Assembly (NCBI RefSeq): GCF_001905595.1
Contig: NZ_LIXI01000005.1
Location: 710,676-774,675 of the forward strand
DNA: 64,000 nucleotides
Direction: 5' to 3'
Source of the DNA: Streptomyces sp. CB00316
GTDB taxonomy: Bacteria; Actinomycetota; Actinomycetes; Streptomycetales; Streptomycetaceae
Translations under genes and position numbers: made by a program
Shown: piece by piece, positions 33,940 to 41,465 of the stretch
Position numbering within the stretch: the stretch's first letter is position 1
How the letters are laid out: each line of letters starts with the position of its first letter
Notes under the pieces: model-generated
Told to the model about the DNA's origin: nothing
Databases searched by the model: none
Seen by the model: only the letters and a program-made list of their open reading frames with translations

Positions 33940-33976
33940 GTGGGGCGCACACCCTGATCCAGGGTGTGCGCCCCAC
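33940..33976. terminator. Bidirectional terminator, PspC gene / small secreted protein
   Basis: A perfect 17-bp stem (33940-33956 with 33960-33976) with a three-base loop, between convergent genes. Confidence 0.92.
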
Positions 33977-33998
33977 GGTCGTTCCTGGGCGGGTACGG

Positions 33999-34301
33999 TC
34001 AGCCGCCGAGCGGGATGCCGTTGGCGGTCAGTCCCTGGGTGGGCAGTCCGCCGAGCAGGCCGGTGACCGGGGCGGCGGCGTCGGTGGCGTCGCCGCCGAG
34101 GACCTTGCCGACGGTCTCCTGGACCGGCGCGTTCTGGGCCGCCGTGGCGACACTCTCCAGCGCCATGGTGGAGACGGGGAGCGCACCGGCCATGGTGTCG
34201 AGCGGCAGCGAGGGGGCGGCGGAGGCGCTCCCGGCGGCGGCAGCGGCGAAAGCGGCGCCGAGAGCGGCGACACCGAGAGTCTTGGCAGCGGTCTTCTTCA
34301 T
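33999..34301 (-). CDS. Small secreted protein of unknown function
   Basis: A 100-residue product with a typical signal peptide (MKKTAAKTLGVAALGAAF..., cleavage after ASA near residue 28). The 72-residue mature part is low in charge, free of cysteines and rich in Gly, Leu, Thr and Pro. I cannot assign a role. It is transcribed from the same strand as adenosine deaminase but separated from it by a terminator-like hairpin. Confidence 0.75.
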   Translation of the reverse strand: MKKTAAKTLGVAALGAAFAAAAAGSASAAPSLPLDTMAGALPVSTMALESVATAAQNAPVQETVGKVLGGDATDAAAPVTGLLGGLPTQGLTANGIPLGG

Positions 34302-34390
34302 GAAGAATTCATCCTTGGGGAAGGGGATGTGAGCGGCTCCGCACGGTAGTCATGCCGCCACCCCGTCCGCAAACATCCCGACACGCGAAA

Positions 34391-34419
34391 GATGGCCGGG
34401 AATTCGATTCCCGACCATC
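34391..34419 (-). terminator. Terminator of adenosine deaminase gene
   Basis: A 13-bp stem (34391-34403 with 34407-34419, one mismatch) with a three-base loop lies directly after the add stop codon on the minus strand. Confidence 0.75.
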
Positions 34420-34435
34420 CTCCACATCCCGAACG

Positions 34436-35590
34436 TCAGCTCGTGGCAGCAGCGGAACCGCTGGTCACAGCGGTCTGACGGAAAAGCCACTCGGATTTCA
34501 GCTCGGCATAACCAGGCTTGACGACCTCGTTGATCATCGCCAGACGTTCATCGAAAGGAATGAAAGCTGATTTCATCGCATTGACGGTGAACCACTGCAT
34601 GTCGTCGAGCGTGTATCCGAACGCGTCGGTCAGCAGATCGAATTCCCGGCTCATGCTCGTCCCGCTCATGAGGCGGTTGTCCGTGTTCACGGTGACGCGG
34701 AAATGCAGCTTCCGCAGCAGCCCGATCGGGTGCTCCGCGTACGAGGTGGCCGCGCCGGTCTGCAGGTTGGACGTCGGGCACATCTCCAGCGGGATGCGCT
34801 TGTCGCGTACGTAGGAGGCGAGGCGGCCGAGGGTGACCGAGCCGTCGTCGGCGACCTCGATGTCGTCGATGATCCGCACCCCGTGGCCGAGCCGGTCGGC
34901 GCCGCACCACTGCAGGGCCTGCCAGATCGACGGCAGGCCGAAGGCCTCGCCCGCGTGGATCGTGAAGTGGTTGTTCTCCCGCTTGAGGTACTCGAACGCG
35001 TCGAGGTGGCGGGTGGGAGGGAAGCCGGCCTCGGCGCCCGCGATGTCGAAGCCGACGACGCCCTGGTCGCGGTAGCTGTTGGCGAGCTCGGCGATCTCCA
35101 GCGCGCGGGCCGCGTGCCGCATCGCGGTGAGCAGGGCGCCGACGCGGATGCGGTGGCCGTTGGCCCGGGCGATGCGCTCGCCCTCACGGAAGCCCGCGTT
35201 GACCGCCTCGACGACCTCTTCGAGGGTCAGGCCGCCCTCCAGGTGCTGCTCGGGGGCGTACCGGACCTCCGCGTAGACGACGCCGTCCTCGGCGAGGTCC
35301 TCGGCGCACTCCGCGGCCACCCGGAAGAGCGCGTCACGGGTCTGCATGACGGCGCAGGTGTGGGCGAAGGTCTCCAGATACCGGGGCAGCGAACCGGAGT
35401 CGGCGGCCTCGCGGAACCAGATGCCGAGCTTGTCGGCCTCGGTCTCGGGGAGGGAGTCGTAACCCTGCGCGCGGGCCAGCTCGATGATCGTACCCGGGCG
35501 CAGGCCGCCGTCGAGGTGGTCGTGGAGCAGCACCTTGGGGGCGCGCCGGATCTGGTCGGAATCAGGGACATTCGGGGTCTGGCTCGTCAT
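34436..35590 (-). CDS. add: Adenosine deaminase
   Basis: Converts (deoxy)adenosine to (deoxy)inosine, feeding purine nucleoside phosphorylase. The 384-residue protein shows the Zn ligands HDHLDGG (about 23-29), the catalytic HAGE segment (FTIHAGEAFG), the downstream HGVRI His and NTDNRLMSGTS Asp. The ATG at 35590 falls where transcription should start: TAGAGT (35602-35597, minus strand) is six bases away, so the mRNA is probably leaderless, and a perfect copy of the nucleoside palindrome lies just upstream. Confidence 0.95.
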   Translation of the reverse strand: MTSQTPNVPDSDQIRRAPKVLLHDHLDGGLRPGTIIELARAQGYDSLPETEADKLGIWFREAADSGSLPRYLETFAHTCAVMQTRDALFRVAAECAEDLAEDGVVYAEVRYAPEQHLEGGLTLEEVVEAVNAGFREGERIARANGHRIRVGALLTAMRHAARALEIAELANSYRDQGVVGFDIAGAEAGFPPTRHLDAFEYLKRENNHFTIHAGEAFGLPSIWQALQWCGADRLGHGVRIIDDIEVADDGSVTLGRLASYVRDKRIPLEMCPTSNLQTGAATSYAEHPIGLLRKLHFRVTVNTDNRLMSGTSMSREFDLLTDAFGYTLDDMQWFTVNAMKSAFIPFDERLAMINEVVKPGYAELKSEWLFRQTAVTSGSAAATS

Positions 35591-35596
35591 CTTGGC

Positions 35597-35618
35597 ACTC
35601 TAGCGCCTACGCGCGTAG
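35597..35618 (-). promoter_or_regulatory. Nucleoside palindrome site C and -10 box, add promoter
   Basis: CTACGCGCGTAG (35607-35618, perfect) followed on the minus strand by TAGAGT (35602-35597) and, six bases on, the add ATG. The palindrome covers about -28 to -17. Confidence 0.78.
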
Positions 35619-35703
35619 AGCGCTGGGCGACGCCTTCCGTCGATGCGTAACAGTGACCGGAAAGTCGGGTGGAGTACACCTGCCCTTCTGAGACTGTTCT
35701 GTC

Positions 35704-36465
35704 ATGGCACAGCGCGCACTCCCCCTGCCTGCCGCCAGGCTGGGACGGGCCGTCTCGACGGCCGGAGCACCATACGAGGTCAGCGGCGTGGTCCTGCTGC
35801 TCCCGAACGGCGAGGCCGACTCACGGCGCCGTCCCTCCCCCCTGTCGTACGCGGTCCAGCTGCCGTTCGCCCGTGCGCTGGCGCGCGCCGGGGAGGGCGA
35901 CGGGCTGGCGGTGCACGTCCTGCGCTACCGCTGCCGCGGCTGGAACGACACCGACGCGCACCCGGCCGAGGACGCCGCCTGGGCGGCCGACGAGGTCCAG
36001 CGGCGGTACGGGGACGTTCCCGTGTGCCTGGTCGGCCACGGGATGGGCGGGCGGGCGGCGCTGCGGGCCGCCGGGCACGGGGCGGTCACCTCGGTCCTGG
36101 CGATGGCCCCCTGGCTGCCGGAGCACGCCACCGCCGAGCCGGAGCCGGTCAAGCAGCTCGTGGGGCGGCGGGTGCTCATCGTGCACGGCACCAACGACGA
36201 GCGCACGGACCCGGAGCTGTCGTACCGGCTGGCCGAACGGGCGAAGAAGTCCAACCGGGACACCTGCCGCTTCGAGGTCCACTCGGACGGGCACGCGCTG
36301 CGCCAGCACCGCTCCGAAGTGGTGGCGCTGGCCGCCGACTTCGTCCGCGGCTCGCTCTTCGCCCGGTCCTACGCCCGGCCGGTCAAGGACGCGCTGGCCG
36401 CACCGCCGCCGCTGGGGCTGAGGATGCCGCTGGCGGCCGGTTTCGGGCGGTCGCTGCGGCACTGA
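35704..36465 (+). CDS. Alpha/beta-hydrolase fold protein without catalytic serine
   Basis: A 253-residue alpha/beta-hydrolase. The oxyanion region, the acid strand (VLIVHGTNDERTD) and a late His (SDGHALRQH) are present, but the nucleophile elbow reads VGHGMGG: the Ser of the usual GHSMGG is Gly, coded by an unambiguous GGG. It should therefore not act by the standard serine mechanism and may bind a ligand or partner. It is divergent from add by 113 bp with the nucleoside operator between them, closer to add. I believe the Gly is conserved in relatives, which would exclude a recent mutation. Confidence 0.85.
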   Translation: MAQRALPLPAARLGRAVSTAGAPYEVSGVVLLLPNGEADSRRRPSPLSYAVQLPFARALARAGEGDGLAVHVLRYRCRGWNDTDAHPAEDAAWAADEVQRRYGDVPVCLVGHGMGGRAALRAAGHGAVTSVLAMAPWLPEHATAEPEPVKQLVGRRVLIVHGTNDERTDPELSYRLAERAKKSNRDTCRFEVHSDGHALRQHRSEVVALAADFVRGSLFARSYARPVKDALAAPPPLGLRMPLAAGFGRSLRH

Positions 36466-36572
36466 ACGCCGTACGGGGCGGAGCCCGTAAGGCGTCAGGC
36501 CGTACGTTCCCCTGCCGAGCCGTTCCCTCCTACCGGATCATCCGATGTTGCCGCCGGCTTCCGGGGAGTACG

Positions 36573-37526
36573 TCAGTCCGGCAGCAGATTCCCCCGCCGC
36601 GAGAGCAGGAACCGCTTGAACGCGGCGACCGGCGGGGTGTCGGGGTGGCCGTCCAGCCAGGCGACCCCGATCTCGCGGACCGCGCGCGGGGCGGTGACCG
36701 TCAGCTCGACGACGCCGGGGCGGGCGACCGCGGGCGGCGGCAGGAGGGCCACCCCGAGCCCGGCGGCGACCAGGCCGCGCAGGGTCTCGGCCTCCTCGCC
36801 CTCGAAGGCGACGCGCGGGGTGAAACCGGCCTCCGTGCAGAGGTCGTCGGTGATGCGGCGGAGCCCGTAGCCGGGTTCGAGCGTGACGAAGGTTTCGTCG
36901 GCGGCCTCCGCGAGGCGGATGCGGCGGCGGGAGGCCAGGCGGTGGTCGTCGGGCACCACCAGGCGCAGGCGCTGTTCGTCCAGGCGGCGGGTGACCAGGT
37001 CGGGGGCGTCGGGAACGGGTGAGGTGAGGCAGAGGTCGAGGCCCCCGGCGCGCAGCCGTTCGATCATCGCCTCGCCGTAGTTCTGGACGAGTTGGAAGCG
37101 GACCTTCGGGTGGTCGGCCCGGAAGCCGCGGATCAGGGCGGGCACGGTCTCGGAGCCCATGGTGTGCAGGAAGCCGAAGGAGACCCGGCCGCCCGCGGGG
37201 TCGGCGTCCGCCCGGACCGAGTCGGCGGCCTTCTCCACCTCGGCCAGGGCCCGTTCGGCCGAGCCGAGGAAGGTGCGGCCCGCCGGGGTGAGCGAGACGG
37301 TACGGCCCTTGCGGGCGAACAGGGCGACGCCCAGGTCCGCTTCGAGCCGGACCATGGCCCGCGAGAGCGTGGACTGCGGGACGCCGAGCTCGTGTGCGGC
37401 GCGGGTCACATGCTCGTGCCGGGCGACCGCCTCGAAGTACGCGAGGCGGGGCGCGAGGACGGCCCGGATGTCTTCTTCGTAACTGCTCGGTGACAGCCGA
37501 GGCTGTGAGCTGCGTTGATGCGCCAT
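36573..37526 (-). CDS. LysR-family transcriptional regulator
   Basis: A 317-residue LysR-type regulator: winged helix-turn-helix (LAYFEAVARHEHVTRAAHELGVPQSTLSRAMVRLEADLGVALF, about 27-70) and a two-lobed effector-binding domain from about residue 103. It is divergent from an MFS transporter gene, the classic arrangement in which LysR controls the neighbour. A T-N11-A-type inverted sequence (TGCATTGGACGCA, 37549-37561) overlaps the transporter -35 box. The ATG at 37526 is preferred; an in-frame ATG at 37553 would lie inside that site. Confidence 0.9.
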   Translation of the reverse strand: MAHQRSSQPRLSPSSYEEDIRAVLAPRLAYFEAVARHEHVTRAAHELGVPQSTLSRAMVRLEADLGVALFARKGRTVSLTPAGRTFLGSAERALAEVEKAADSVRADADPAGGRVSFGFLHTMGSETVPALIRGFRADHPKVRFQLVQNYGEAMIERLRAGGLDLCLTSPVPDAPDLVTRRLDEQRLRLVVPDDHRLASRRRIRLAEAADETFVTLEPGYGLRRITDDLCTEAGFTPRVAFEGEEAETLRGLVAAGLGVALLPPPAVARPGVVELTVTAPRAVREIGVAWLDGHPDTPPVAAFKRFLLSRRGNLLPD

Positions 37527-37548
37527 GGGATCGATTATGGCGGTTTCG

Positions 37549-37582
37549 TGCATTGGACGCATGAAACAGGGCGCTCTACGTT
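37549..37582 (+). promoter_or_regulatory. MFS transporter promoter with overlapping LysR-type site
   Basis: TTGGAC (37553-37558), an 18-bp spacer and TACGTT (37577-37582) make a good sigma-70 promoter; six bases later is the ATG at 37589, implying a leaderless mRNA. A LysR-type T-N11-A motif with TGCAT/GCA arms (37549-37561) covers the -35. Confidence 0.65.
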
Positions 37583-37588
37583 CGTCGT

Positions 37589-38899
37589 ATGCCTCCCGCC
37601 GATACCGGGGCATCCACCGTCGTCGTGGATGCCTCTGCCCCGTCGTCCCCCGTCATCACCTCCCGCGCCGCCGCGCCCACCGCCACCGAGCGGCTGGAGC
37701 CCGGCCGCCCCGGCTACCGCAGGATGAGCTTCGCGCTCTTCGCCGCAGGTGTCGCGGCCTTCGCCCTCCTCTACTCCACCCAGGCCCTGCTGCCCGCGAT
37801 CTCCGCCTCGTACGGCGTGAGCGCCGGCCAGGCGAGCTGGACGGTCTCCGCGGCGACCGGCGCACTGGCGCTGTGCGTGCTGCCGCTGAGCGCGCTGTCG
37901 GAGCGGTTCGGGCGGCGGCAGATGATGACGGCCTCGCTGACGGTCGCGGTCCTGGTCGGGATGCTGGTGCCGTTCGCCCCCTCGATCGGCTGGCTGATCG
38001 CGCTGCGGGCGATCCAGGGCGCGGCGCTCGCCGGGCTGCCTGCCTCCGCGATGGCGTATCTCGCGGAGGAGGTCCGCCCCAGGGCGCTGATCGCCGCGAT
38101 CGGGCTGTTCGTCGCGGGCAACAGCATCGGCGGCATGAGCGGCCGCATCCTCACCGGCTGGGTCGCCCAGCTGTGGGGCTGGCGCGCGGCGCTCGCGGCG
38201 GTCGGCCTGCTGGCGGTGGCGTGCGCCGTCGCCTTCCACTTCCTGATCCCCAAGGCCCGCAACTTCACCCCCGGTTCGCTGAACCCGAAGGCGCTGGCGA
38301 AGGCCGTCGCCACGCATCTGGGCAACCCGCTGCTGGTGCGGCTGTACGCGATCGGCGCACTGTTCATGACGGTGTTCGGCGCGGTCTACACGGTGATCGG
38401 CTACCGGCTGGTCGAGGAGCCGTTCTCGCTGCCGCAGGGCATCATCGGGTCGATCTTCCTGGTCTACCTGGTCGGTACGGTCTCCTCCGCCGCGGCCGGG
38501 CGCCTGGTGGCCCGCCTCGGTCGCCGGGGCGCGCTCTACCTGGCGGTCTCCACGACCACGGCCGGGCTGCTGCTCTCGCTCGCCGACCAGCTGGCATCCG
38601 TACTGCTGGGCCTGGTGCTGATCACGGCCGGGTTCTTCGCGGGGCACGCGGTCGCCTCGTCCTCGGTGAGCCGGACGGCGACGACCGGCCGGGCGCAGGC
38701 GTCGGCGCTCTACCAGTCGGCGTACTACCTGGGCTCCAGCGTGGGCGGCACGCTGGGCGCGGTCGCCTTCCACGCGGGCGGCTGGACGGCGACGGTGGCG
38801 CTGGGCCTGCTCGCGGTCCTCGGTGTCGTCTCCATCACCCTGTACGGGACCCGGGTGGCGCGGGCCGAGCGGCGGGCGCTGGTGCCGGCGGCCCGGTGA
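37589..38899 (+). CDS. Major facilitator superfamily transporter
   Basis: A 436-residue MFS protein with about 12 hydrophobic segments after a 45-residue cytoplasmic N-terminus. Motif A between helices 2 and 3 reads LSERFGRRQMMT, and GRILTGWVAQLWGWRAAL in the helix 4-6 region is typical of YnfM/NepI-type inner-membrane transporters and arabinose-efflux-like exporters. Substrate is unknown. The divergent LysR gene is the likely regulator. No other enzyme is in this pair. Confidence 0.9.
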   Translation: MPPADTGASTVVVDASAPSSPVITSRAAAPTATERLEPGRPGYRRMSFALFAAGVAAFALLYSTQALLPAISASYGVSAGQASWTVSAATGALALCVLPLSALSERFGRRQMMTASLTVAVLVGMLVPFAPSIGWLIALRAIQGAALAGLPASAMAYLAEEVRPRALIAAIGLFVAGNSIGGMSGRILTGWVAQLWGWRAALAAVGLLAVACAVAFHFLIPKARNFTPGSLNPKALAKAVATHLGNPLLVRLYAIGALFMTVFGAVYTVIGYRLVEEPFSLPQGIIGSIFLVYLVGTVSSAAAGRLVARLGRRGALYLAVSTTTAGLLLSLADQLASVLLGLVLITAGFFAGHAVASSSVSRTATTGRAQASALYQSAYYLGSSVGGTLGAVAFHAGGWTATVALGLLAVLGVVSITLYGTRVARAERRALVPAAR

Positions 38900-39046
38900 C
38901 CCTCCGGGGCTCGTCCCGGAGAACGTGATTGCGGCCATTCCGGAACGCGACGCAACCGAGACCTGCCCCGTGCAACCACCCCTCCCCTTCGCGCGTCTAC
39001 CAGGCGTAACCACAAAACCACTGTGGGCGAAGGGGAGTTGGGGCAC

Positions 39047-39763
39047 ATGGGAGTGATGGCGAACGTATCCGGAGGGCGACTGCGACGTGGGGTCGCGCTC
39101 TCCGTGGCCGGGCTGGTGGCGGCACCCGCCCTGGTCCTGGGCACCGGCACCGCGGCCCAGGCGGCCTCCTGCTCCACCTCCACCGGGCCGTACCAGAAGC
39201 AGGTCGAGAAATTCCTGAAGCGGCCCGTGGACGGCAAGCAGTCGGCGGCCGACTGCAAGGCGATCCAGAAGTTCCAGAAGGCCCACGGGATCACCCCCAC
39301 CATCGGGTACGCGGGCCCGCTGACCTGGCGCACGATGAACACGATGAACGCCCAGAAGGCCGCCGGGAAGAACCCGAACAAGGCCGGGAAGTGTCCCACC
39401 GACAAGGGCCGCATAGCCTGCGTCGACCTGACCCGGCAGCTGAGCTGGATCCAGGACGGCAAGAAGCTGAAGTACGGCCCGGTGCCGGTGCGGACAGGGC
39501 GCGACGGCGCGGAGACCCGGACCGGCGCGAAGAAGATCTACTGGCGCAACATCAAGCACTGGTCGACGATCTACAAGGTGTGGATGCCGCACTCGCAGTT
39601 CTTCGACGGCGGCCAGGCGTTCCACTCGGTCACCAAGTCCATGTACAACCCGCCGGGGTCCGGCGGCTGCGTCAACATGCGCCCCGCCGACGCGAAGGCA
39701 TACTGGAAACTGCTGAAGAACGGCGACGACGTGTACGTCTACGGGCGCAAGCCCGGGACCTGA
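39047..39763 (+). CDS. Secreted L,D-transpeptidase (YkuD-type)
   Basis: A 238-residue exported protein: signal sequence (cleavage near AQA-A, about residue 37), a small peptidoglycan-binding-like domain (CKAIQKFQKAHGITPTIGYAGPLTWRTMNTM, about 60-95), and a YkuD catalytic domain. The catalytic motif is present as HSVTKSMYNPPGSGGCVNM, with the His and the nucleophilic Cys in the right spacing, though SGGCVN stands for the more usual SHGCVR. Role: 3-3 cross-links or attachment of proteins in the cell wall. I chose the ATG at 39047; 39056 is possible. Confidence 0.88.
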   Translation: MGVMANVSGGRLRRGVALSVAGLVAAPALVLGTGTAAQAASCSTSTGPYQKQVEKFLKRPVDGKQSAADCKAIQKFQKAHGITPTIGYAGPLTWRTMNTMNAQKAAGKNPNKAGKCPTDKGRIACVDLTRQLSWIQDGKKLKYGPVPVRTGRDGAETRTGAKKIYWRNIKHWSTIYKVWMPHSQFFDGGQAFHSVTKSMYNPPGSGGCVNMRPADAKAYWKLLKNGDDVYVYGRKPGT

Positions 39764-39873
39764 TCGACGCGGGCCGTAGGCCTCCTTCCACCCCTGTTGT
39801 CAGTGCCCTGGGGTAGCTTCCGACGGACCGGGTGACGGAGGCCGCGGCGCGGCCGCGCGACAGGGGTGCAGCG

Positions 39874-40911
39874 ATGAGCGATCTGACCACGACGACGGCC
39901 ACGGATGCGGGGGCTGGGGCCGAAGGAGCCGTTGAGGGCGGTGTCGAGGCCCGGCTCGAAGGCCACCGCACCGAGCTGACCGGGTACTGCTACCGGATGC
40001 TCGGCTCGGCGTTCGAGGCCGAGGACGCGGTGCAGGACACCCTGGTGCGGGCCTGGCGCAACTTCGACAAGTTCGAGGGCCGCTCCTCGCTGCGCTCCTG
40101 GCTCTACCGGATCGCCACCAACGTCTGCCTGGACATGCTGAGCGCGGGCAACAAGCGGGCCCGCCCGGTCGATCTGACGGGCCCGACCCCGCTCGCCCAG
40201 GCCGCCCTCAGCCCCCGGCCGGAGAACGTCTGGCTGGAGCCGATGCCGGACGGCCGCATCCTGCCCACCGTCCAGGACCCGGCGGAGGCCGCCGTGGCGC
40301 GGGAGTCGGTGCGCCTGGCGTTCGTCGCCGCCCTCCAGCGCCTGCCGTCCAAGCAGCGTGCCGTGCTGATCCTGCGTGAGGTGCTCGCCTGGAAGGCCGC
40401 CGAGGTCGCCGAGCTGCTGGAGACCTCCGTCGCCTCGGTCAACAGCGCCCTTCAGCGGGCCCGCGCCACCCTGACCGAGCACGAGGGCCGGGTCCCCGAC
40501 GCGGCGGGCCCGCTCGACGAGGAGCAGCAGGAGCTTCTGGAGCGCTATGTGACCGCGTTCGAGGGGTACGACATGGCCGCTCTGACCGCGCTGCTCCACG
40601 AGGACGCAGTGATGACGATGCCGCCGTTCGACCTGTGGCTCCAGGGCACTTCGGACATCACGGGCTTCATGACCACCATGGGCGCGGCGTGCGCGGGCTC
40701 CCGGCTGGTGCCCGTCTCCGCCAACGGCTCGCCCGGCTTCGCGCACTACAAGCCCGACCCGGAGGACGGCGGCTTCGTACCGTGGGCGGTCCAGGTCATC
40801 GACGTCCGGGACGGGGCGATCTCGGGGATGCACTGCTTCCTGGACGCGGAGCGCTGGTTCCCTCTGTTCGGCCTGCCCGAGCGGCTTCCGGCAGTGACGG
40901 ACGCGGGCTGA
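39874..40911 (+). CDS. ECF sigma factor with SnoaL-like C-terminal domain (SigG type)
   Basis: A 345-residue sigma factor. Region 2 (GHRTELTGYCYRMLGSAFEAEDAVQDTLVRAWRNFDKFEGRSSLRSWLYRIATNVCLDML, about 30-90), region 4 (LQRLPSKQRAVLILREVLAWKAAEVAELLETSVASVNSALQRAR, about 150-195), then an SnoaL/NTF2-like domain of about 130 residues that in these ECF groups replaces or modulates an anti-sigma factor. It is similar to mycobacterial SigG. AGGGGTG precedes the ATG at 39874. The next gene, on the opposite strand, encodes a STAS protein, so a regulatory link is possible but not shown. Confidence 0.9.
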   Translation: MSDLTTTTATDAGAGAEGAVEGGVEARLEGHRTELTGYCYRMLGSAFEAEDAVQDTLVRAWRNFDKFEGRSSLRSWLYRIATNVCLDMLSAGNKRARPVDLTGPTPLAQAALSPRPENVWLEPMPDGRILPTVQDPAEAAVARESVRLAFVAALQRLPSKQRAVLILREVLAWKAAEVAELLETSVASVNSALQRARATLTEHEGRVPDAAGPLDEEQQELLERYVTAFEGYDMAALTALLHEDAVMTMPPFDLWLQGTSDITGFMTTMGAACAGSRLVPVSANGSPGFAHYKPDPEDGGFVPWAVQVIDVRDGAISGMHCFLDAERWFPLFGLPERLPAVTDAG

Positions 40912-40946
40912 GCCGTGACGGACGCGGGCTGACCGGCCCCGGTCGG

Positions 40947-41273
40947 TCACGGCCCCGGCACCCGCTCCTCCGGTCCCTCCAGGCCGACCACGTCCGCCAG
41001 CCCCACCAGGCCCAGCAGCCCCTGGAGTTCGGGCCCCACCCGGCGCAGCCGCAGCTGCCGCCCGGCCCGGCGGGCGACGAGCGTGAGCCGGGCCACCGCC
41101 TCGACCAGGGCCAGGTCCGCCCGGTCCACGCCGCCCACGTCGCACTCGACCGGCGCGGCGGGGTCGAGCGCGGCGCTTCGGGGGTCGTTCAGCAAGGTCT
41201 CCAGTTCCGTGCAGAGGGCCGGTACGACGTCACGGGTGACGTGTCCGGCGACGACGAGGACGATCGGGTTCAT
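40947..41273 (-). CDS. STAS-domain protein (anti-anti-sigma-like)
   Basis: The 108-residue protein has the STAS fold order: strand (PIVLVVAGHVTRDVVPALCTEL), helix, strand (PVECDVGGVDRADLALVEAVARLTLVARRAGRQLRLRRV) and a last helix (LLGLVGLADVVGL). At the place of the phosphorylated Ser of SpoIIAA-type proteins (DSSG) it has RADL, so regulation by an anti-sigma kinase at that site is unlikely. The ATG at 41273 gives a standard STAS length; a frame upstream to 41315 is possible. Confidence 0.82.
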   Translation of the reverse strand: MNPIVLVVAGHVTRDVVPALCTELETLLNDPRSAALDPAAPVECDVGGVDRADLALVEAVARLTLVARRAGRQLRLRRVGPELQGLLGLVGLADVVGLEGPEERVPGP

Positions 41274-41465
41274 GGCTGCCACGACGGGAGGACCGTTCCG
41301 GTGACCGAAACTCATCGCCGTCCCGATGCGGGATCCTCCCCGGAGAGACCCAACTCACAACTCGTACACATCTCTTGCGAACCTCTTCACGAATTTTCCC
41401 CTCTAGGTTGAGTGAACGGTTCAGAGGAACCGCCTCATTCTCCAGGGGGAGAGTTGCACACACAC

